From: CAZGTQ01 sp964528575
GTDB lineage: Bacteria; Planctomycetota; UBA1135; GCA-002686595
DNA: 6,125 bases
Reading direction: 5' to 3'
NCBI GenBank assembly: GCA_964528575.1
Contig: CAZGTQ010000433.1
Span: 1-6,125, forward strand
Within the stretch, counting starts at the first letter, position 1. Every line of letters begins with the position of its first letter. Shown one piece after another: positions 1 to 5,235 of the stretch. Both the position numbers and the translations under genes were made by a program. Below the pieces are notes generated by a model, which ran no database searches, was not told the DNA's origin, and saw only the letters and a program-made list of their open reading frames with translations.

Positions 1-851
1 TGCTGCGCCGTCGCGAGCGCGCCGGCGCGGCCCTCCTTGCGCAGCATGCTCTCGAGCAGGAGCGTGCGCACGTTCATGCGCGTGACGCGGCCGAGCTCGG
101 GCACGCCCGTGTCGCGGAAGCTGAACGTCGCCTCCTCGCTCGCGAACAGTCGCTGGAAGAGCTGGCGGCACTGGTACTCGAGCGCCTGTTGGAGCGCCTC
201 GGGCTTGATGAACGCGCTCTCCGCCATCACCTCGCCGAGCGGCTTTTGCGCGTGGCCCAGCCGCGCGAGCTCGGACTCGAGCCGCGCGAGCGTGATCGCA
301 CCCTGTTCGACGAGGATGTCGCCCAGGCGCAGGCCCGCGGGCGAGTTGTTGCTCATCGCGTAGATGACGTCGCCGTGCTCGAGCACGAGCGTGAACGTCT
401 CGTCGAGCGTCTGCACCTCGAGCACGCCCGTCTTGCCGAGGTTGCCGAGGAAGTCGAGCAGCTCGGGCACGCCGACGACGGCGTTGTGCCCCTGCATGAC
501 CTTCGGTGCGCGCTTGGCGCTCTCGCCCTCGCCCTCGCGCTCGCGCTCGTCGAGGCCGCGCATCAGGCTCGAGACGCACTTGACCACGACCTTCTCGTGC
601 CGGCCGCCGGGCGCGGCGTCGTTGACGCGCTCGACCTGCAGTCGGTCGCCGCACAGCGTCCCCAGCGTCGCGTGCGCGGATTCGAGGTCGCGCTTCACCC
701 CGCGCAGCGTGCGCGCCTGCGGACACATCGGATCCTCGTACTCGGCGAGGTCGACGATCGCCTGACAGCGCGAGACGAGGGCGCGCATCGCTCGCATGAC
801 GTCGCGGGTGGCGCCCTGGATCCTCTGCTCGAACTCGTCTCGACCGCGCAT
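1..851 (-). CDS. DUF4388 (PATAN) domain protein, 3' end off the window
   Basis: The reverse strand is open from the ATG at 849-851 to the window edge, giving 283 residues without a stop. Residues about 118-190 carry the DUF4388/PATAN signature: LLDFLGNLGKTGVLEV at 131-146, FTLVLEHGDVIYA at 153-165, then SPAGLRLGDILVEQGAI at 170-186. Residues 187-245 are helical and resemble the segments that follow DUF4388 and occur in type II secretion ATPase N-terminal domains (LGEVMAESAFIKPEAL). Residues 1-115 match nothing I recognise; they look helical and include an acidic/basic stretch (DEREREGEGE) before the domain. The start is supported by GGAAAGG 8 nt upstream and an in-frame TAG 12 codons upstream. 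Family knowledge: DUF4388 proteins occur in signalling and motility contexts in myxobacteria, planctomycetes and cyanobacteria, with no single biochemical role. The domain call is firm; the function is unknown. Confidence 0.88.
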   Translation of the reverse strand, partial: MRGRDEFEQRIQGATRDVMRAMRALVSRCQAIVDLAEYEDPMCPQARTLRGVKRDLESAHATLGTLCGDRLQVERVNDAAPGGRHEKVVVKCVSSLMRGLDEREREGEGESAKRAPKVMQGHNAVVGVPELLDFLGNLGKTGVLEVQTLDETFTLVLEHGDVIYAMSNNSPAGLRLGDILVEQGAITLARLESELARLGHAQKPLGEVMAESAFIKPEALQQALEYQCRQLFQRLFASEEATFSFRDTGVPELGRVTRMNVRTLLLESMLRKEGRAGALATAQ

Positions 852-947
852 GGGGAAGGCCTTTCCGGGCAGGCGTTCCCCCCGCTATCGACCCGAGCGG
901 GCGGGCCGCTGTAGCCGGACCAGGCTCTCGAACCGGGTTGCTGGTAG
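852..947 (-). other. Intergenic gap between dehydrogenase and DUF4388 genes
   Basis: A 96-bp gap separates two same-strand genes. It contains an inverted repeat, CCCGCT/AGCGGG (arms 881-886 and 896-901, 9-nt loop), with no T-run after it in the minus direction. It could be a weak attenuator or chance in GC-rich DNA. No clear promoter is visible, so read-through from the dehydrogenase into the DUF4388 gene is possible but unproven. Confidence 0.35.
860..866 (-). promoter_or_regulatory. Ribosome binding site of the DUF4388 gene
   Basis: On the minus strand this reads GGAAAGG, 8 nt before the ATG at 851. It is a purine-rich Shine-Dalgarno-like sequence at normal spacing and supports that start codon. 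Confidence 0.5.
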
Positions 948-2117
948 CTAGTAGTAGGCCCGTAGCCCCGTGACGGCCTCGCCGATGGCGAGCGTGTGGA
1001 TGTCGTGGGTGCCCTCGTACGTGAAGACCGACTCCAGGTTGCACAGGTGGCGGCCGACCTGGTACTCGAGGCTGATCCCGTTGGCGCCGAGCATGTCCCG
1101 GCAGACCCGCGAGATCTCGAGGGCCTTGTGGACGTTGTTGCGCTTGGCCATCGACACCATCTGCGGCGTCGCGCGGCCCTCGTCCTTGAGCCGGCCCAGG
1201 CGCAGCGCCATGAGCTGGCCGAGCGTGATGTCGGTCGCCATGTCCGCGAGCTTCTTCTGGGCGAGCTGGAACGCGCCGAGGGGGCGGTCGAAGATGATGC
1301 GCTCCTGGCTGTAGCCGAGCGCCTCGTCGAAGCACGCGAGCGCGGCGCCGAGCGCCCCCCAGGCGATGCCGTAGCGCGCGGCGCTCAGGCACATCAGCGC
1401 GCTCTTGAGCCCGGTCGAGCCCGGCAGGAGCGCGTCGGCCGGCACGCGCACGTCCTGGAGCACCAGCTCGGACGTGATCGACGCGCGCAGGCTGAACTTG
1501 CGTTTCTGCTCGGGCGCGCTGAAGCCGTCCGCCTCCTTCGGCACGAGGAAGCCGCGGATGCCGTCGTCGGTGCGCGCCCACACGACCGCGACGTCCGCGA
1601 TCGTGCCGTTGGTGATCCACATCTTGCGCCCGTCGAGCACCCAGCCGTCGCCGTCGCGACGCGCCGTGGTCAGCATGCCGGCGGGGTTGGAGCCGAAGTC
1701 CGGCTCGGTGAGGCCGAAGCAGCCGATCGCCTGTCCGCTCGCGAGCTTGGGCAGCCAGTGCCGCTTCTGTTCCTCGCTCCCGAACGTGAAGATCGGGTAC
1801 ATGACCAGCGCGCCCTGCACGGACACGTAGGAGCGCAGGCCCGAGTCGCCGCGTTCGAGCTCCTGGCAGATCAGGCCGTACGCGACGTTGTTCAGCCCGG
1901 CGCAGCCGTACTCCTCGGGCAGGTTGCTGCCGAAGACGCCCAGCTCGCCGAGCTCGGGCGTCAGCTCGGTCGGGAACGTGCCCGCCTCGAAGTGCTCGGC
2001 GACGATCGGCAGGTAGCGCTCGCTGACCCAGCCGCGCACGGCGTCGCGCACCATGCGTTCGTCCTCGGCGAGCTCGGACTCGAGCTCCAGGAAATCCAGT
2101 TGTCGATAGGGGCGCAT
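948..2117 (-). CDS. gcdH: Glutaryl-CoA dehydrogenase (acyl-CoA dehydrogenase family)
   Basis: This is a 389-residue FAD flavoenzyme expected to oxidise and decarboxylate glutaryl-CoA to crotonyl-CoA in lysine, tryptophan or aromatic-acid breakdown, passing electrons to ETF. It aligns end to end with known glutaryl-CoA dehydrogenases: ELERGDSGLRS at 86-96, CFGLTEPDFGSNP at 133-145, WITN at 167-170, KFSLRAS at 207-213, ARYGIAWG at 247-254, and TYEGTHDIH at 366-374. The catalytic base is Glu368. Glu88, Arg95, Ser99 and Tyr367 match human Glu87, Arg94, Ser98 and Tyr369, the set linked to the decarboxylating type. One oddity is Asn144 where the usual motif is GSD. The frame stays open to an ATG at 2210, which has GGAGGG 12 nt upstream. 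I prefer the ATG at 2117 because the extra 31 residues are Pro/Arg-rich, unlike the family, and would reach the divergent gene. The 2117 ATG has no strong Shine-Dalgarno sequence. Confidence 0.93.
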   Translation of the reverse strand: MRPYRQLDFLELESELAEDERMVRDAVRGWVSERYLPIVAEHFEAGTFPTELTPELGELGVFGSNLPEEYGCAGLNNVAYGLICQELERGDSGLRSYVSVQGALVMYPIFTFGSEEQKRHWLPKLASGQAIGCFGLTEPDFGSNPAGMLTTARRDGDGWVLDGRKMWITNGTIADVAVVWARTDDGIRGFLVPKEADGFSAPEQKRKFSLRASITSELVLQDVRVPADALLPGSTGLKSALMCLSAARYGIAWGALGAALACFDEALGYSQERIIFDRPLGAFQLAQKKLADMATDITLGQLMALRLGRLKDEGRATPQMVSMAKRNNVHKALEISRVCRDMLGANGISLEYQVGRHLCNLESVFTYEGTHDIHTLAIGEAVTGLRAYY

Positions 2118-2244
2118 CGGGCTCGCTCGCGTCGTACGGGGCGCTGGGAACGGAAGCGGGCGGACCGGGCCGGCGAAAAAAGGCCGCTGGGCCGCCCAAG
2201 AAACCGGCATGGTAGCAAGCCGCCCTCCGCGGCCCCATCGCCCG
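2118..2244. promoter_or_regulatory. Divergent intergenic region, presumed promoters
   Basis: About 127 bp separate the preferred starts of the minus-strand dehydrogenase and the plus-strand membrane-protein gene, so promoters for both should lie here. I cannot identify convincing -35/-10 hexamers. The only AT-rich element is an A6 run at 2176-2181. ATG codons on both strands overlap at 2208-2211, but both produce atypical N-termini and are probably not used. Confidence 0.4.
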
Positions 2245-3483
2245 ATGCCCGTGCTCCCCTGTCCCGTCTGCGGCTACGACAACCCCGGGCCGGGCTGTCC
2301 ACACTGCGGGCTCGCGCCGCGCGAAGAGTCGCTCGCGCCGAGCCGCGGCACGGTCGGAGCCCTGTGGGCCGGGCTCGCGGCGCTGCCGCGCGGCTTCCAC
2401 TACCTGGTGACGAACCGCGGCATCAAGCGCTGGATGCTGCCGCCGGTCCTCGCGACGTGCATCGTGTTCGCGGTGGTCTTCACCTGGGCGTACGGCGCGT
2501 TCCGCACGCTCGTCGACGCGCTCGTCCCGGGCGCGGTCGAGCTCGACTGGGACGAGGGCTGGTTGCGCGCGACGGTCGAGTGGTTCCTCAACGAGGGGCC
2601 GGGGCTCCTGCTGCTGAAGCTGGGGAGCTGGCTCGTGTTCGCGGTCGTCTTCTCGCTCGCGTCCTGGTACTGCTTCTCGATCGCGTTCGAGGCGATCGCG
2701 GGGCCGTTCCTCGACGAGATCCACGGCCGGCTCGAGTCGCGTTGGTTCGGGTACGACCCGCGCACCGAGTTGCAGCGGCCCAACGCGATCCCCGTCGCGC
2801 GCTGCATGCGGCTCTCGCTCGTCGCCGGCGCAGCGGCGCTGATCCTCGCCGGGCTCGCGTGGTGGCTCGGTCCGTGGTGGAGCGCGCTGCTCGTCGTGCC
2901 GATCCCGTTCGTCGTCGCCGGGCGCGTGGACCGCGAGTACGGCGAGTGGCTCGCGTGGGTCGGCACGCTCGAGGGACGCGCGCTGCTCGTCGGCATCCAG
3001 GTCTCGCTGGTCACCGCGGTGCTGCTCGTGCTCGCGCTGCCGCTCTACCTCGTGCCGATCCCGTTCGTCGGGCACTTCCTCTACGCGACGGTCGCCGGCT
3101 TCTGCACCGCGCTCGCCCTGACCGACCTCGCGTTCGAGCGGCGCCAGTGGCCGCTGCGCATGCGCCTCGCGTTCGTCGGCCTGCACTTCGTCCCGCTGAC
3201 CGCGTTCGGGGCGACGAGCGGGATCCTGTTCGCCGTACCGATCGTCGGGCCGCTGCTCGTCGTTCCCGCGGCGTCGATCGGCGCGCTGTGGCTCGTCTGC
3301 AAGCTCGACAAGAACGCGCTGCGGCCGGCGGACCAGCGCATCGCCGCTCGATCCGCACAGCCGGCGCTGCCGGCACAGCCGGCACAGCCGACGCAGCCGA
3401 CGCAGTCGACAGAGTCGACGCAGCCGGCACAGCCGGCCCAAAAAGGAACCCCCGCGCCTCGGAACCGGGGCGCGGGGGTGTGA
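2245..3483 (+). CDS. EI24/CysZ-like membrane protein with N-terminal zinc ribbon
   Basis: This is a 412-residue polytopic inner-membrane protein. Residues 1-25 form a zinc ribbon with Cys pairs at 6/9 and 18/21 (CPVCG, CPHCG). Hydrophobic segments lie at about 66-84, 122-146, 189-226 (probably two), 250-270, 275-293 and 309-352 (probably two). The segment FEAIAGPFLDEIHGRLE at 148-164 and the later DLAFERR...LRMRLAF pattern resemble the EI24 family, which includes the sulfate transporter CysZ. The length exceeds a typical CysZ because of the ribbon and the tail. Residues 368-398 are a Gln/Pro/Ala/Thr-rich tail encoded by a 9-bp repeat, and the last 14 residues are encoded by the opposing gene's terminator. 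I chose the ATG at 2245 because the protein then begins just before the ribbon; an ATG at 2209 adds 12 Pro/Arg-rich residues, and neither has a good Shine-Dalgarno sequence. The substrate is unknown, and sulfate transport should not be assumed. Confidence 0.8.
   Translation: MPVLPCPVCGYDNPGPGCPHCGLAPREESLAPSRGTVGALWAGLAALPRGFHYLVTNRGIKRWMLPPVLATCIVFAVVFTWAYGAFRTLVDALVPGAVELDWDEGWLRATVEWFLNEGPGLLLLKLGSWLVFAVVFSLASWYCFSIAFEAIAGPFLDEIHGRLESRWFGYDPRTELQRPNAIPVARCMRLSLVAGAAALILAGLAWWLGPWWSALLVVPIPFVVAGRVDREYGEWLAWVGTLEGRALLVGIQVSLVTAVLLVLALPLYLVPIPFVGHFLYATVAGFCTALALTDLAFERRQWPLRMRLAFVGLHFVPLTAFGATSGILFAVPIVGPLLVVPAASIGALWLVCKLDKNALRPADQRIAARSAQPALPAQPAQPTQPTQSTESTQPAQPAQKGTPAPRNRGAGV
3355..3435 (+). 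repeat. Tandem 9-bp repeat, nine units, in the membrane-protein tail
   Basis: Nine consecutive 9-bp units have a consensus near GCACAGCCG or ACGCAGCCG. Units 1, 3, 4 and 9 are identical and the others differ by a few bases. The repeat keeps the reading frame and encodes a flexible tail of AQP and TQP/TQS triplets. Nine-base units change tail length without a frameshift, so copy number may vary among strains. Confidence 0.85.
3440..3479 (-). terminator. Intrinsic terminator of the H1-like/HU unit, inside the opposing gene
   Basis: A perfect 11-bp stem (arms 3448-3458 and 3469-3479, ACCCCCGCGCC with GGCGCGGGGGT) encloses a 10-nt loop that can pair further. Read on the minus strand it is followed by TCCTTTTT (3447-3440), a typical Rho-independent layout. 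It begins 23 bp after the HU stop codon. No T-run follows on the plus strand, so it is oriented for the minus-strand unit. It lies wholly within the coding end of the plus-strand membrane-protein gene. Confidence 0.85.
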
Positions 3484-3502
3484 GCGATCGCTCGGCGGCG
3501 CG

Positions 3503-3772
3503 TCAGATCGCGTTCCGCAGGGACTTGCCCACGCGGAACCCGACGCGGCGACCGGCGGCGATCTGGATCGGCTCCCCCGTGTGGGGGTTTCGTCCGACGC
3601 GCGCCTTGCGCGGCTTGACCTCGAACGTGCCGAATCCTGTGATCGTCACGGCGCGGTCCGCGCGTAGACCCTGCTGGATCCCGTCGAGGACCGTTTCCAC
3701 GAGCCGGCCCGCTCCCGCCTTCGAGGTGTGGAGCTGTTCGGCTACGAACTCGACCAGTTGGCTCTTGTTCAC
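3503..3772 (-). CDS. HU family DNA-binding protein
   Basis: This is a full-length 89-residue HU/IHF-type nucleoid protein that binds and bends DNA as a dimer. Features in order: the helical dimerisation start MNKSQLVEFVAEQL, the strand motif ITGFGTFEV at 44-52, and the DNA-binding arm signature RVGRNPHTGEPIQI at 58-71, with Pro63 as the residue that normally intercalates at the arm tip. The C-terminal VGFRVGKSLRNAI is typical of the family. The start is a GTG (3770-3772); no earlier in-frame start exists before the H1-like gene and no Shine-Dalgarno sequence is visible. It starts 22 nt after the H1-like stop codon, so translation probably depends on the upstream gene or on an unusual initiation site. 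A strong terminator follows. Sequence alone does not separate HU from a divergent IHF subunit, though HU fits better. Confidence 0.96.
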   Translation of the reverse strand: MNKSQLVEFVAEQLHTSKAGAGRLVETVLDGIQQGLRADRAVTITGFGTFEVKPRKARVGRNPHTGEPIQIAAGRRVGFRVGKSLRNAI

Positions 3773-3794
3773 GGTCGGGAATCCGGGACGGGGT

Positions 3795-4037
3795 CTAGGC
3801 CCGCTTGCGGCGGGTCGCCTTCTTGCGCGTCGCCTTCGTTGTCGGCGTGGCCTTCTTGGCGGCCTTCTTGCGCCCGCCCTTCTTCCGGCCGGCCTTCTTG
3901 CGCCCGGCCTTCTTGCCGGCCTTCTTGCGGCCAGCCTTCTTCTTGCCGGCCTTCTTGCGACCGGCCTTCTTCGTTGCCTTCTTGCGCGAGGCCTTCTTCT
4001 TCGTGGCCTTCTTGCGCGTGGCCTTCTTCTTCGCCAT
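3795..4037 (-). CDS. Histone H1-like Lys/Ala/Arg-repeat protein
   Basis: This 80-residue protein is built almost entirely of short basic repeats (KKAT, RKKAG, KKAG). I count 33 Lys, 11 Arg and 17 Ala, and no acidic or aromatic residue. This matches the H1 C-terminal-tail-like proteins of bacteria (Hc1-like, AlgP-tail-like), which bind and compact DNA through charge without a folded domain. The start is firm: ATG at 4035-4037 with AAGGAG 9 nt upstream. The gene lies 22 bp upstream of the HU gene on the same strand, with a shared terminator after HU, so the two are probably co-transcribed. The coding DNA is itself an imperfect 12-15-bp repeat array, so length variation among relatives is likely. 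The long leucine/phenylalanine-rich reading on the opposite strand is a mirror of these codons. Confidence 0.92.
   Translation of the reverse strand: MAKKKATRKKATKKKASRKKATKKAGRKKAGKKKAGRKKAGKKAGRKKAGRKKGGRKKAAKKATPTTKATRKKATRRKRA
3800..4030 (-). repeat. Imperfect short tandem repeats encoding the H1-like tail
   Basis: The minus strand is an array of units such as CGCAAGAAGGCC and GGCAAGAAGGCC, each coding RKKA or GKKA, separated by extra GGC or ACG codons. It overlaps almost the entire H1-like gene. Such arrays expand and contract by slippage in steps that keep the frame. Confidence 0.75.
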
Positions 4038-4046
4038 GAGAGGGTT

Positions 4047-4052
4047 CTCCTT
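4047..4052 (-). promoter_or_regulatory. Strong ribosome binding site of the H1-like gene
   Basis: On the minus strand this reads AAGGAG, 9 nt before the ATG at 4037. It is the best Shine-Dalgarno match in the window, which suggests high expression, as expected for a nucleoid protein. Confidence 0.8.
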
Positions 4053-4095
4053 GGAACTCGGATCTCCGAATGCCCGGCGTCATGAGAAGACGCCT

Positions 4096-5139
4096 GTGCG
4101 CGACATCAAGCGTTGCATCGGCGCGCGGACGCGTTTGCTTTCCACGCAATTGCGAAACTTTTGTCCCGCAACGGCGGCCTCCGCGCACTTCCAACCTCCT
4201 CCGAGCGCGCGTCGCGAGCACTTCTCGACCCTCGTCCTGCGTCCGTTCGGGAGCGCGGTCGAGCTCTCCGTTGCGGTCTGGACGAGCGCGAGCGAGCGCG
4301 CCGGATGGCCGCTCGTCGCGGTGCACGGCTTCGGCGATAACCTCTCGACTTGGCAACGACTTACGACGGCGGTCGAGCAGCGCGGAGGCGCGCTCTGGGC
4401 GCTCGATCTGCCCGGCTTCGGACGCACGCCGCTGCCGCCCGAATTCGCGCGCTGCTACACGCACGACTGCGCCGCGCTCGTGCTCGCGTTCGTGCGCTCG
4501 CTCGGCTTCGAGCGCTGTCTGCTCGTCGGCAATTCTTTTGGCGGCGCGGTCGCGCTCGGCGCCGCGGCGCTCGCGCGACACGCGGACGAGGAGCGCCGCA
4601 TCGCGGGGCTCGTGCTCTGCTCTCCCGCCACCGCGGACACGCGCCCGCCGCCGTTCGTGCACCTCGCGCGCACGCCCGCCTACCGCGCCATGCACGCGCT
4701 CGCCCACGTGCTGCCGCGCGCGCCGCGTCGCGCGATCGCGGCGGCCGTCGCACGGGCCGGCTTCCGCGCGATGCTCGCGGCGCCCGCGCGCCCGCACGCC
4801 GCGTGGTTCGCCGCGGTGCGGGACGCGCTGGAGCGGCGCACCGCGTGGCGCGACCTCGAGGCGATCGCGCGGCACATCGGCGCGTCGCTGCGCGGCGAGT
4901 GTCCCGAGCTCGAGACGATCGCCGGCGCCTTGCGCACGCTGGACGTGCCGGTCGTCGTGCTGCGCGGCGCGCGCGACGGCGTGATCGGCGACGCGGAGCT
5001 GCGCTCGCTCGTCGCGCGCCTGCCGGACGCGCGGCTCGAGACGGTGGCGGACGCGGCGCACTGCGTGCAGAACGAGCGGCCGGAGCTCGTCGCCGACGAG
5101 CTGCTCGAGCTGGCGCGGCGCGCGGGGCTCACGAGCTGA
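4096..5139 (+). CDS. Alpha/beta hydrolase fold protein
   Basis: This is a probable soluble serine hydrolase of about 347 residues. Counting from the GTG at 4096: oxyanion-hole motif VHGFGDN at 76-82, conserved LDLPGFGRT at 103-111, nucleophile elbow GNSFGG at 145-150 with Ser147, acid Asp294 in RGARDG, and His322 in DAAHCVQNERP. The full catalytic triad is present. A helical cap domain spans about 180-265. The order and spacing match the family of esterases, lipases, epoxide hydrolases and C-C bond hydrolases, but I cannot name the substrate. The start is uncertain. In-frame candidates are ATG 4036 (overlapping the divergent H1-like start), GTG 4096, TTG 4135 and TTG 4150, none with a strong Shine-Dalgarno sequence. 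No standard start follows until 4321, inside the fold. The first 40-50 residues match no domain. It converges on the Roadblock gene. Confidence 0.87.
   Translation: MRDIKRCIGARTRLLSTQLRNFCPATAASAHFQPPPSARREHFSTLVLRPFGSAVELSVAVWTSASERAGWPLVAVHGFGDNLSTWQRLTTAVEQRGGALWALDLPGFGRTPLPPEFARCYTHDCAALVLAFVRSLGFERCLLVGNSFGGAVALGAAALARHADEERRIAGLVLCSPATADTRPPPFVHLARTPAYRAMHALAHVLPRAPRRAIAAAVARAGFRAMLAAPARPHAAWFAAVRDALERRTAWRDLEAIARHIGASLRGECPELETIAGALRTLDVPVVVLRGARDGVIGDAELRSLVARLPDARLETVADAAHCVQNERPELVADELLELARRAGLTS
4145..4171. promoter_or_regulatory. Possible operator: CGCAA/TTGCG repeats in an AT-richer patch
   Basis: A perfect 10-bp palindrome CGCAATTGCG (4145-4154) is followed by a third half-site CGCAA at 4167-4171, inverted relative to the adjacent TTGCG with a 12-nt spacer. 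The patch at about 4132-4166 is the most AT-rich stretch between the divergent H1-like and hydrolase genes. That fits a promoter/operator, but no regulator or clear -10/-35 boxes are identified. Confidence 0.3.
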
Positions 5140-5197
5140 ACGGCGGCGGCGCGAGCGCGGCGCGAGCCATCTCGCGCCGGCGCTCGCTCCGCGCCGT
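5140..5197. terminator. Large GC hairpin between convergent genes
   Basis: The arms at 5151-5166 and 5171-5187 pair over 16 bp with a single bulged base and a CCAT loop. Flanking ACGGCG (5140-5145) and CGCCGT (5192-5197) can lengthen the stem. The hairpin starts at the hydrolase stop codon and faces the end of the Roadblock gene. There is no T-run on either strand, so it may be a bidirectional U-less terminator or an mRNA 3'-end stabiliser rather than a classic intrinsic terminator. Confidence 0.5.
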
Positions 5198-5203
5198 CGT
5201 GGC

Positions 5204-5235
5204 GGGTCGAAGACCCGGGCCGGCCGGGCGGCCCG
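5204..5235 (-). terminator. Two small hairpins just after the Roadblock stop codon
   Basis: GGGTC/GACCC (5204-5208 and 5212-5216) and CGGGCC/GGCCCG (5216-5221 and 5230-5235) form adjacent short hairpins immediately downstream of the minus-strand stop codon at 5236. Neither has a T-run. They may help end transcription, but GC-rich DNA produces such stems by chance. Confidence 0.3.

Noticed and set aside
189..914. A 241-codon plus-strand frame rich in Arg, Leu and His.
   Set aside because: It is antisense to the DUF4388 gene, which carries clear domain motifs and a supported start.
2176..2193. A GGCC/GGCC stem followed by T6 on the minus strand, resembling a leader terminator before the dehydrogenase.
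   Set aside because: The stem is only 4 bp with a 4-nt loop, too weak to call. It is noted only as the AT-rich element of the divergent region.
3482..3493. The perfect 12-bp palindrome GAGCGATCGCTC just after the membrane-protein gene.
   Set aside because: It has no loop, and GCGATCGC-type palindromes arise readily in GC-rich DNA. There is no evidence of a binding site or of a recombination role.
3355..4030. Repeat arrays considered as a possible CRISPR or transposon end.
   Set aside because: The units are 9-15 bp, contiguous, in frame and translated. There are no spacers, and no cas or transposase genes are nearby.
3805..4035. A Phe/Leu/Pro-rich N-terminal extension of the hydrolase frame, resembling membrane repeats.
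   Set aside because: It is the antisense reading of the Lys/Ala repeats of the H1-like gene, which has a strong ribosome site.
996..4085. A 1029-codon open frame on the plus strand.
   Set aside because: It runs antisense to the dehydrogenase and then out of frame across the membrane-protein and HU genes. Its translation is Arg/Ala/Val-rich without any domain. Long spurious frames are expected at this GC content.
3769..5061. A 430-codon open frame on the minus strand.
   Set aside because: It is antisense to the hydrolase, which has a full catalytic triad, and then overlaps the H1-like gene out of frame. It shows no family motif.
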